Below, one piece after another: positions 12,111-22,208 of a stretch of 64,000 bases of DNA. Position 1 is the stretch's first letter. Every line of letters begins with the position of its first letter. Under the pieces are notes generated by a model. It did no database searches. It saw only the letters and a list, made by a program, of their open reading frames with translations, and was not told the DNA's origin. Source of the DNA: Fragilaria crotonensis (taxonomy: Eukaryota > Bacillariophyta > Fragilariophyceae > Fragilariales > Fragilariaceae); assembly GCA_022925895.1 (NCBI GenBank), contig JAKSYS010000217.1, positions 21,851 to 85,850 of the forward strand, written 5' to 3'. The position numbers and the translations under genes are program-made.

Positions 12111-13363
12111 GGAAACAAGATTAGCACAAGCACTTATTTTTGCAGGCGTGTACTATGCCAAAATAAGTAGCATAAGGATGTGTTGTAGCAAGAATCAGAT
12201 GTGGGACTTCGATTTTTTCCTTAAGTAAAGGAGATAGCAATGTGAATATTAAGTGATTAACTATGTGTGACTTTATTTTGTGCATACTACATACAGTCGT
12301 GCACAAGCTCTGACGGCGTGACGTACTTAAAGTAACAGGTCTTGCACATGATGTTTGTTGATAATTCATCAACAACAAAGACTTAAGTATAATTAATAAA
12401 GCAAAAAATATAACATGTGAATCAGAAAATAGCAATAGAAGAGACTAGTAACACGGTGTTCAACATTGAGTGACATGTATACTCCATCTACCAGTTACAT
12501 GTGTTATTGCAAAACAATGATAGTGACACATATGTATGGGAAATAGGACATGTAGAACGTGCGTACTGACAATAGCGATTCCTCGTACGCATAGTATCAG
12601 ATGTACTAGTTTTAGAAAGTAGGAATATTTGCTTCCGTTGGAGTACACGTAGTAGTAGGTAGCAGTAATAAGCGTACTGTCATTGGTTCAAGCTATATGT
12701 GCTGTACGTAGCAAATGTGTACTACTGTGGTACAGGATAACTACATACGGAATGCGGAGTTGAGTTATTGGTACCTGGTACTGTAGAGTACGTCAAGCAC
12801 TAATAGTACTACCTAGGTAGTATGTGTTTCGATGTTGTTCTGCGACAAACACCAGTACAAAAGACCAAAAACGATAACAGCTTTGGTACAGCGTACCATT
12901 AATTTTTGCTGTTGTGAACCAGCAAAGTATGCGCAGCATTGTTCAAGCGACGTCATAGTTCATAGCACTATATTACTGGCGCAGTTTCAAAATTAAAAAA
13001 TGCGTCATGCAGTAATGAACAAATTAAAACATACAGTGTATGTTCAAAACAGTGACATATACTGTACAAGCAGTATATGCAGCGTGTAGTTAGATGTTTT
13101 GGATTCAAACATGTAGATGTATACTACATGTTTGAAATAATAGTTAATTTAAATAAAATGTGGTACATCTCACTGCTAAGTATTTGAATACTTGAAATAA
13201 ATGACTACAACATGAATAAATATGAAACACAGCTACGTACATTGTCACGTAGGGTATACGTAGTCAAAGCTGAACGACTCGATAGCAATAAAATGCAAAG
13301 CTTAACATAAAAATTCACAACACAAAAGGCACTTAAAACGCATCTTAAACACCATTTTGAACA
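12111..13363. other. AT-rich non-coding spacer inside the transposon
   Basis: No convincing coding frame on either strand. The sequence is AT-rich with many GTAC and TACTG words and scattered short palindromes. It probably holds the promoter of the accessory gene that starts at 13364. Confidence 0.5.
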
Positions 13364-14924
13364 ATGGCAACAGCAAAGGGTAAGAAAGCAAGGGCAAAGA
13401 AAAGGGGAACTCCAATAGTAAGAGGTGTGCTTGTAGCAAACAATGCAAACACAGGAAGCCCTGGTAACAACAGGAGGGTTAGTGGCCATAGAAATGGTGA
13501 AGTTGAGTCACCATCAGTACTGGAACGACTTGGACAAAGTAATTCTCAGGAGGCAAACGATGGGGGCGGTTTGGAAAATGCACGCGGTTCTCCATACAGA
13601 GATGCTGCATTGACCACTCCGTCGTCCACTCCTCCTACGGGAGTGGACGCCCTTCCAATTGGAGGGGTTACCAACGCAGCCGTGAGAGTATTACAGCAAC
13701 AACGTAGTCTTATGGCAGGACCACAGATAGGTGACAGATCGGGAAATGGTGGACGCATTTCTACGTTCAGAGATGCTGCAACAACAACCAATCTGATGGA
13801 ATCGCTCAGACAACAAGTCCAAGTAAGGAGGGAAACGCCCCTAACAACGACAACTACTGGAAACGGCGGACCACTACGAAGGGTTATTGGTGATCAAGCT
13901 TCCCAGAATCGTGATTTTCCATCGGCAACTACTGATGGGTTGATGGAGGAGGTTGATGAGAATACCCCACCTTACATTCATGCTGCGCTTGGTAGGGATG
14001 AAGATGACGATCTGATGGACAACACAGAAACACAACTGTCTGGGAAATCTCTGTCATACAGGAAGGCCAGACATTGTCAACAAACACATGTAACGCATCG
14101 TATACAGAACTTGGTAAAGAAAGTCATCTTCAGAAAACTCAAGTTTGTGACCAACGATGCTCTGTTCTGGAAGGCGATGAAGGTTGTCATTGACGCTGAG
14201 GATCCTGTGGAGCAAAGTCGGTTTGTGAAGATATACAAAACATGTGTCCTTCAGAGTCTGAACACAAAGAGGAGTACATGTGAACAGGCGGGTGCAAAGA
14301 TTGCTAGGGAGCTCCTTATTGCAAAGAATCATCCTATTGGGTCGAGAGCCCCCATACTCAGTGGAGACGCTTTGCAAGTTGAGAAGGTCAAGAACTGATC
14401 ACGAGAGAGGCATTCCACTGGTTTATTGGAGAATTTCTTGAGTGCGTCTCTGGTAGGAGGGTATGGGGAAGGAAAAAGTTTACCCACAAGGTGTCGGATC
14501 CAATGGAAAGGGGAAGTGCAGAGAAAGTTGTGACTGTGTCAGATGAAGCGTTTGCCATTCTTGTTTATGAAAACTACATTGATAAGTGGTTGCGGAAATA
14601 CACCTGTGAGCGACAAGGGGTACAGGGTGAAAACACAAGTGAGATTGAGAAGAGAATTAAAGGAAGATACACTGCAGGAACAACAACACGAGCAGCAAAC
14701 ATAATGTATGGGGGGTGGAGTGATGAGGGCCTCATCCGTTCAATCAGTTGTGCAGATTGGTGGCAATCGACCGACAGAATGAAAATGCAGCGCAGATGGA
14801 GGAACAGGTTCTTCAGAGGCTGAGAGAACAGAGGTATGGAATTGGTGGAATTAATGATGGCACGGAACAACCTGATGAATCAATGCTGCGATGGGAGCCT
14901 GTGGAGGCATTTTGTGAATTGTAG
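13364..14924 (+). pseudogene. Transposon accessory protein (two frameshifts)
   Basis: The ATG at 13364 opens a basic start (MATAKGKKARAKKRG) and a 200-residue low-complexity region rich in Thr, Gly and Asn. A conserved-looking helical part follows (IQNLVKKVIFRKLKFVTNDA onward). The frame breaks near 14391 and again near 14739. Adding one base at each place gives one continuous protein of about 520 residues ending at 14924. The later part contains KGRYTAGTTTRAANIMYGGW, then a coiled-coil-like tail. I associate this YGGWS-containing type with diatom mobile elements, but I cannot give it a function. It may be a DNA-binding partner of the transposase. Confidence 0.6.
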
Positions 14925-15287
14925 AATAGGAGAAACTTCAATGCAAATCTGTCACCGTATAAATATGAATAGTCACTGTTATGTTGTTACACGTAATAAT
15001 TTTAAGTCAGATGGTAAACTGCAATATTACGTGTGAGTAAAAAATGGCGAATTCGAATATAAATGTTACAGAGCTGCACTGGACTCAAAATTTTTTGTTT
15101 CTTTGGGTCGGCAAATGGTACACTTTGGTGCAGAGAAACAAAAAATTGTGAATTGTAAAAAACATACTACAGTGCTCAGACAAAATTATTGAAGTGTACA
15201 AAATAGTTACAGGCGTGTACTGGACTCAAAGAAAAAATGTACAGTGTAAAATTTATTTTACAGTGTAACATCTGCAGCCTTCTGATG
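14925..15287. repeat. Right subterminal region and inverted repeat of the transposon
   Basis: The segment is AT-rich. CTGGACTCAAA occurs twice (near 15079 and 15222), and TACAGTGTAA-type words occur near 15240-15270. The terminal repeat is CAGCCTTCTGATG at 15275-15287. Repeated short words next to the ends are typical of transposase-binding sites in CACTA-like elements. No gene is seen. Confidence 0.5.
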
Positions 15288-15289
15288 GA

Positions 15290-16432
15290 TCGGCTGAAGG
15301 GATGGGCCCAGCCCCAGGAGCAAATCCTAATTCGTATCGGTCTGAAGCGTATGGAATGTTGGCCATGTTGTGTTTTTTGAAACGCCTCGCAGAGTTTACG
15401 TACCAACATGAACCGTGGTGCGGCACACTCGCGACCGATAGTTTGAGTCTGGTGGAGACGGTTCTTGGCATTAAACGGAAACCATCTGTGATGGAGGCCG
15501 CGGTATCGGAACCGGAACCCGTGCAGCTTCCATTGGATCCTCTGAGCCCAGAATGGGACTTGATCGTTAATATCCGTCGGTTGCTTTGCGAAATGCCGGG
15601 GCTAAGCCTGGAACATGTACGAGGTCATCAAGATCGTCGCGGCACCTATCAGCGATTGAGTCTCTTGGCACAACTCAATGTGGATGCCGACGACCTGGCC
15701 AACACTTTCCAGCGTGAGTATGGCGCGATTCGACCGCTTGCCTTGTTGACAGAGGAGGCTGGCGTTCACTTGATTACACCGAAGGGAACCGTCACCACGA
15801 AATATAAAACAGCCATTCGACATCAAGCGACCTATGGTCCATTATTAGCTCATCTTCAAGCACGAAATGGATGGAACGCTAGTGCGACAGAACGGATCAA
15901 TTGGAAAGCGCACGCTGCATGCCTCCACAAGCGCATCAAGCGACGAGATCACTACATCAAGTTAGTTCAAGAAATACTACCGACTAATCACCGGCAGCAT
16001 AGACGGGATCCTAGCCGCAGAGGGTGTCCGGTGTGTCCGTGTGGTGATGAGGATTGGGACCATATTCTGCGATGCGCGCATTCGAGTCGAGCGGCGTGGC
16101 GAGCGAACTTACTCACGGTCATTGGAAAGACTTGTGCCAAATGGGAAGCCAGAGAGAAAAAATGCGGAGCCTTTGCGGAGTATTCTGATTTAGGGAAGGA
16201 ACTTGTCGTGGCTCAGATGGGACAAGCTGAGGCACAGAGGAAATTTTCCGAGGCTGGAAGTCGGTTGGTTCTTGATGACCCCTCCGGTCTGCACAGCACG
16301 CTTATAGAACAGCTGGTTTCAACGGCTGCACGTGTTGCCGAAGTGGTCGTTCATATGGCTACAACGAACATGTTTCAAGTCACAATTTACATTCATCTAA
16401 CAAGTATAAGGCTATCCCGTTCCATGCCGTAA
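15290..16432 (+). pseudogene. Retroelement RNase H remainder and C-terminal zinc-knuckle region
   Basis: This is the continuation of the protein interrupted at 3025. It opens with GPAPGANPNSYRSEAYGML, carrying the RNase H Glu, then LATDSLSLVETV with the second Asp, then LEHVRGHQD and LNVDADDLAN with the His and last Asp of RNase H. About 100 residues later comes CPVCPCGDEDWDHILRCAH, a Cys/His cluster of the kind found at the C-terminus of non-LTR retroelement proteins. The frame is open to 16432 without a break. This half is separated from its N-terminal half by 12.26 kb. Confidence 0.8.
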
Positions 16433-16532
16433 CATACGTCGCATACTAGGCGCCATTGCATGATTTCTGGCGCATCCAGGAAGTAATGTTGATTAGGGTA
16501 CCGGTACCTGCAGCTGAACAGAGAAGTAGCCG

Positions 16533-17517
16533 TTATAACCAGGGAAAAAGGAGGCCGGATACCAATGTTGAGCTCCCCGCGTAATTAATGCCACCAACGA
16601 CCCAGACTTGACAATCGACTACTGTCATGGTGCTGATCGGCATTTTCACCTCCCAGACGCGGTGGCCCGTACCAAACGAATCCATCGCCTCCAAAGTAGT
16701 TGGGATTGAGGACGCAGGAGGGGGACTGGGCATTGATCCGGAAAGCCGAAACTAGCCCGTTCAGGGTCCCAGACTGTCCATCATTACCCCAGTTCGCTTG
16801 GCCTGTCGCTTGCTGGAATTCGACCCCGTTACCCGGGTAGCTATTATCCTCGTTCCAAACACCAAATCCCAAGAGGTTGCCATTCGAAGTAGCCCCCTCT
16901 TGACTTGTCCAGCCGGTGATATCAAATGCCCCATAGATGAAATTGGCATCGGCTTTGAAATAAGCCGTGCCGCCACCGTTGCCGATCGTGGCGGTGGCTG
17001 CGCCGGTCCATTCATTGGGGCTGATTATCCCGTCGATGTTTGGGGGGTCGATTACATTCACAGGAGAGTTCACACATCCAGTGGCAGGGTCGCAGCTGTC
17101 CACCGTACAGGCCTTATTGTCGTTGCAATCACGCTCTTTTGGAGGATTCGTAGGAGCACGCGTTGGAAACTTCGTTGGAGGGCGCGTTGGAGCGCGCGTT
17201 GGATAGCCTTTGCCTCCTTTCAATAGACGCTCCTCCGGATCGATGATGAGGCAAGCGCTCGTTGGAGCGCGGGTCGGAAACGTCGTTGGAGCGCGGGTTG
17301 GAAACTTCGTTGGAGCGCGCGTTGGAGCGCTCGTGCCCTTGCCTTGTTTAAGCAAACGATGCTCGTCTTGATCGATGCTGACGATGCTGTCCTTTTCAAG
17401 CTCGTCGCCAGTGGTGATCGAGTGGGGGGGGATGTTGTTCTGGGCACAGGCAGTGTCACCGAGAATGGCAATGGCCGCGACGAATCCAATGGACAGAGTC
17501 GGAATGGAAAGCTTCAT
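16533..17517 (-). CDS. Secreted PT-rich protein with carbohydrate-binding CBM9-like domain (one frameshift)
   Basis: The start is the ATG of MKLSIPTLS. A hydrophobic signal peptide (about residues 1-25, ending near ACAQ) predicts secretion. Two blocks of APTRAPTKFPTRAPT-type repeats follow, a common linker of diatom extracellular proteins. Next is a short Cys-rich piece (DCNDNKACTVDSCDPATGC), then a domain starting NIDGIISPNEWTGA with AYFKADANFIYGAFDITGW. This resembles family-9 carbohydrate-binding modules (IDG...W...Y...D...LY). Near 16660 the frame shifts by one: the first frame ends in an unlikely tail, while the other gives RVWEVKMPIS...NYAG and ends at 16533, which fits the fold better. 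Probably a cell-wall or mucilage protein. The ligand is unknown. Confidence 0.6.
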
Positions 17518-17829
17518 GGTCACAGTGAATACCTTTCTGTGTTGTGCGTGTTGTGTTGTCAGTGTTGTCAGTCGTCAGAGCAATTAAAGAGAACCCAACT
17601 GAATGGATCTATGCAGCAGCAGAAACAATGTTCCACTCCAGTACTTACGAGTAGATTGGGCTGACGACACGATAACTCGACGGCTTTTTCCCAAGTTATG
17701 AGAAAAGTGGATGCGAAATGAAAGTGGTGGTGTTCTCAATATTTGGATTGAGGATGGTGGCAAACATTTGGGGTTCGGATTTGGTTGACTTGATTGTTCG
17801 CTGGCATCGACACAAACGCTAACGATGGG

Positions 17830-18570
17830 CTAATGTTGTCATCGGTACTCCGAGACAAGATTGAAGTGCAGAAAGATCATCGATGGAAGATGGATAAAAA
17901 AGAACCGAGCAATACACTATAAATGAATTATGCATCAACCGGTACTTGTACCAAAGTTTAACGGGAAGATACAGGAAGCTCTTGGCGTCTTCCTCTAGCA
18001 AAAGCAAGTTGCTCGAAGGAATGAGATCCAGCGTCACTCGAGATTGCGGAGAACTTCAGCTTGCTTTTTGCTAAGGAGACGTCACATAGGCAGCTCTAAA
18101 TAACCATGAGCTAATGTTGTCATCGGTACTCCGAGACAAGATTGAAGTGCAAAGACGGATGAAAAAGAACAGAGCAATACACTATAAATGACTTATGCAT
18201 CAACCGGTACTTGTACCAGGTGTCGTTGCTAATGGGACCAGGCTGGCGAATTAGTAATTAACTCCGCAACATCAACGTCCGTTTGCACAGGTCAAGTGCT
18301 GATACTCGGCACATGTAAATGGCTCATCAAAGTTTAACGGGAAGATACAGGAAGCTCTTGGCGTCTCCCTCTAGCAAAAGCAAGTTGCTCGAAGGAATGA
18401 TATCCAGCGTCACTCGAGATTGCGGAGAACTGCAGCTTGCTTTTGCTAAGGAGACGTCACATAGGCAGCTCTAAATAACCATGAGCTAATGTTGTCATCG
18501 GTACTCGAGACAAGATTGAAGTGCAAAAGATGGATAAAAAGAACAGAGCAATGCACACTATGACATACAA
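17830..18570. repeat. Tandem duplication, two and a bit copies, each with an internal stem
   Basis: Copies begin with CTAATGTTGTCATCGGTACT at 17830, 18111 and 18486. The first is 281 bp, the second 375 bp and the third partial (about 85 bp). The second copy has an extra block of about 110 bp (18220-18330), or the first lost it. Each full copy contains CTAGCAAAAGCAAG paired, after about 50 bases, with CTTGCTTTTGCTA (17995-18008 with 18060-18073 in copy one). No coding frame is conserved between copies. Confidence 0.75.
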
Positions 18571-19545
18571 CTAGCTACCATGTACCCTTGTACTACTGGT
18601 ACCACATAAAAATGGCTTTGAACCAATAGTTTCACAAGAGTTTTGACTTACCAAATCTCGGCAGAAACACATAAATGTTTTACTAACAGTTCGTATCATA
18701 GATCCTTCATTACCCTGTCAACAGCAATGAAGAATGATGAAAGTACTGGAGCAACATCTGAATTAGCTATCGATGATAAACAAGTCTTCGTTTTTGATTT
18801 ACTGGGTCAAAGTCGTGTATAAATTTGTTTTCATGAATGAATAATATTTTATATTCTGGTCTTGATTTATTTCACAAGTGTTCGGTAAATCGAAATGCGT
18901 ATCGGTACAGGGTTTTGAACGAGATGTTTGTACCACAACGTGTGGTACAAACGCCAAGTGGATTTCTCCTCGCAGACGTATGAAAATATCCAGAACTGTA
19001 ATTTATAAAGATTTGGAGGGCATCCTCGGCGTGTGAAAAAGGGTCGTACAGAAATGTTTTGACGTCTCATCTACGGTATGCGTATTTGAAGAACTGAGCA
19101 ATTATATTGCTTTTCTCTCTGCAGAACATACCTCTATTTGTTCACTAAGGAGAGCTTTACAATAGATCACGGTGTGAAATAATGAAAATTGCAGTGTTTT
19201 TGTGTAGAGGTCATTGAATTTCACATGAGATTGGTTCAAAGTCATTTTATTGGGTCGAAGCCATTTTTATGTGGTAGTACGACCTGTCATTCCGGCGTAA
19301 CATTTCGCTCCATTTTCCTTCTGCGCCCATGTCGTCGATGTTCCATCGCGTGCCTGCATCGTACGCTCATACACTAGAGACTACCGGTAGAGACCATTTG
19401 ACCCATTAAGCCGTGTACCGATCCAGCCGGCCTCTCGGTAAAGACCGTTACGACTCCTGTTTTGTATACTTTCCAAAAATGTACTTTATCCCAGAGTCAA
19501 TAACGGTTTTTGCATTATTAATTGAATGCGCAATATCTCATCCGA
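18571..19545. other. Non-coding interval
   Basis: Only short frames occur, without codon-use or family support. I see no gene, repeat or RNA here. Confidence 0.4.
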
Positions 19546-21026
19546 TACTAGTGTCTAAACGCCCGGGGGTTTCTTTAATTAACGACAAAGTTGTCTTTTT
19601 TAAAGATGGCCATTTTCGTACGTTTAGCAAGACGGTCAATGTGCGAAGTGTACCATCAACAACACAAAATTTGGCTTTGACAATGGCCGACCACCGGCAT
19701 CAATATCATCACAGATCAGCCTTAGATTGATAAAGTTGCAATTGAAAGCTATTGATTATTTACTGTAGAAGCTTTGTAGCTTGGTCAGAATGTATAACTT
19801 TCCCTCATGGTGTGGAAAATCAACATTGTCTCATGCACTCCAATGTGCCTTCATACCGTGAGCACCCGAGCAACCAGCAGTCCATTAATGTCAGAGTGTT
19901 CCACCATAGGCTTGTCTGCTTCCTCCATTGAGCCCTTGTAGAAGCAATAGTGCCGGGCATCTATCATGGTTTGTCATCGGTTGTGTAACAAGAGCGAGTT
20001 GCACCAGGCAGGTGGTGTCATCATATTAGTCGCTCTGACTGTCCTGCTGACATGGCTCCCAGAAAGATTACTTCCATTGCAGCTGCTATTGTCCCATGCC
20101 AGCTTCTATTGATAGCAATACTGGATGCTGCGCTGTGATGGCTGTGACAGTGCATGCACAACATGAGCTTGCCATGTGGCAATTCTCACGTTGTAAGAGA
20201 TCACCGAATTGAGTCATCATCGTCCTCCTCGTGTCATGCAGAGCGTTCAACATCCTTGGCACAACTGCAGATGCTTGATCTTCATTGTTTCATCAGCACA
20301 TTTGCAGCGCCACGGGTTTGGTCTTGAAGTCCCTTTAACTGAATCGCAACACACCATCCCGCCGGGGTACAAAGGCCTCTACTGTATTGCGACAAAAACT
20401 GAGCAGGGACAGGTCAAACATCACGATTGCTTCAAGCAATGCACCAAGAGGGAGAGAGTCTTGAGTCAGCATGTTCATGGCATGGTCACTGCAAGCCGTA
20501 CACGGCATAAGATGTAAGAAATGGGGTGTTGATGCGATGGTTGTATTCGAAAAAAACTTGAGAAAAACTCATTCTCACAACTCAAGAAATAACAAAAGTT
20601 AGAGAATCACACCAAGTACATACCTCTTCTTTAAAGAATGTTCAACACCATTGCGCTTGAGTGTTGTGGCTTAATCGAAGTGGAAAGCGATGAACTCAAT
20701 GCGTTTGTTGCAGCCTCGAACGACTTGAGGTTATGTAGCCTGCGTACTTCGCGTACTGTACATCCGGGTATTATCCGAGCAAAAAAACTCGGAAAAATAG
20801 GCTTCAGTTTTGTGTTCCTGAACCTAAGACAGGAACTGTCGCTGACTAAGATGACCTCATTTGGCCCACAAGGCTTGACTCAATGAAGAACACATTGGCC
20901 GTAGTTATTTTGGCAAAAAAGATACAATGACGAAGTTAAGGAAGGGCAAAAATCAATCTTTAATAATTAAAGATTTTACCACTGAGCGATCTTTAATTAA
21001 AGATTTCGGGCGTTTAGACACTAGTA
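19546..21026. mobile_element. Tc1/mariner-style element or large MITE with 20-bp inverted ends at TA
   Basis: TACTAGTGTCTAAACGCCCG at 19546-19565 is repeated in perfect inverse orientation at 21007-21026. Similarity continues inward as CTTTAATTAA at both ends. The outermost TA on each side fits a TA target duplication, leaving an element of 1,477 bp. The right end also has two nested palindromes, AATCTTTAATAATTAAAGATT and ATCTTTAATTAAAGAT (about 20950-21005). Inside I find only short frames and no DDE transposase, so it is non-autonomous or fully decayed. Confidence 0.7.
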
Positions 21027-21289
21027 GAGTACCTTGTACCCCGAAGAACGACGAAGGAGTGCACATGTGTGCTCATTGAGGTGGGAGGTACAGTACAAGT
21101 AGCACAGGGTGCACGGATTCTTCGTTCTTCCGGGTATTGACGGAGTCGATTTGAGGCCTGAAACTGACATGCCACGTGGAAGCACATTGAAAATGTACTG
21201 ATTCCCATGTAGGCTGTACGCGAGAGAAAATTCTGGATCACCGCGAATTTCAAGGTTTTGGTGAAAGATATACTGAAAACACCTTTGAG

Positions 21290-21735
21290 CAGTGGTTGCT
21301 CATTTACGACGATAATGATCCCGGAAAGTGAGAGATGGGACTCCGGAAAGGAAAGTAGGGCGACAACGACGATGACTATGATGGTAAGGGCAAGAGAGGC
21401 AAGGGAGGCAAAGGAGGTGACGACCCTGGAAAGGGCAAGACGGGCGATGTATGGTATGGGCAAGTGAGGCAAAGGATGCGACAACGATGACTCTGGAAAT
21501 GGAAAGGAGGCGGAGACTCTGAAAAGGACAAGAAGGGCGGTGTATGGTAAGGGCAAGGGAGGTAAAGGAGGTGACGACGATGACTCCCGAAAGGAAAAGG
21601 AGGAGACTCCGGAAAGCAGGGCAAGAAGGGTGACGACAACGATGACTATGGTAAGGGCAAGGGAGACAACGAAGGTGACAGTGGAGACTCCGGAAAGGAA
21701 AACAAGGAGGAGACTCTGGAAAGGGCACGCCCTTT
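21290..21735 (+). pseudogene. Low-complexity Gly/Lys/Asp repeat relic
   Basis: An imperfect minisatellite with repeated pieces that read GKGKGGKGGDDDDS in one plus-strand frame or another, for example around 21540-21590. The frame is lost repeatedly and stops intervene. Lys/Gly/Asp/Ser-rich repeats of this type occur in diatom secreted proteins, so this may be a broken copy of one. The long antisense frame over the same DNA is a by-product of base composition. Confidence 0.4.
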
Positions 21736-22208
21736 TTGGGCATAAATACCAGCAGTGTCGATGCAAACCCGACGGAAGCGCTGAGCACCGAAACGGAGAG
21801 CCTTTCCTCGAGTATTGGAATATAATGCATTTCGCCCCTCTTGTTATGCCCAATAATCGTATTAATTTGCATCACCACTCTCATCACTCCGTTATATCCA
21901 CCGATGGACAAGCCCTGACTTGAAACCGTCCTCTGTGCAACGCCCAGCAGAAATGCTCTTTGAACGTTTTCCATGAAGCCTACACATATGCCTGTTTTAC
22001 CTGCAATTGACTACGACTGAAGTCAAAACAAACCTCATTGGTGGTGGGGTTAACCGTGCATTGTATGCACGAGTGTGCATTTGGCTCCATTTTCTCGACA
22101 TGCATCACTGTTCTGCTCCATTGAGCGGACTACTGACTAGTCTACTAGCTAGGTAAGTATTGAAACAGCACATTTATAGCGCGTTGAGTGGCTTTGCAAG
22201 TCTCATAA

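Larger units (their letters stand above)
3026..15287. mobile_element. 12.3-kb Plavaka/CACTA-like DNA transposon nested inside the retroelement
   Basis: The ends are 13-bp inverted repeats, CATCAGAAGGTTG on the left and CATCAGAAGGCTG on the right (reverse complement), with weaker similarity further inward (TACA..ATAAAT..TACA). A GA target duplication flanks it. Cargo from left to right: an intact transposase (+), a long broken gene (-, 6935-11094), a region of short repeats, an AT-rich spacer, and a broken accessory gene (+, 13364-14924). Short duplications and a multi-gene load fit the CMC/CACTA superfamily, although the terminal bases are not the usual CACTA. The transposase is intact while the two other genes carry frameshifts, so the element is either fairly young or partly mis-sequenced. 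Both ends sit inside one protein domain, so the insertion is younger than the retroelement copy. Confidence 0.8.

Noticed and set aside
21014-21853. 279-codon minus-strand frame over 21.0-21.9 kb
   Set aside because: It is the antisense of a Gly/Lys/Asp minisatellite. Residues are Ser/Pro/Leu-rich noise, other frames are equally open, and it has no domain.
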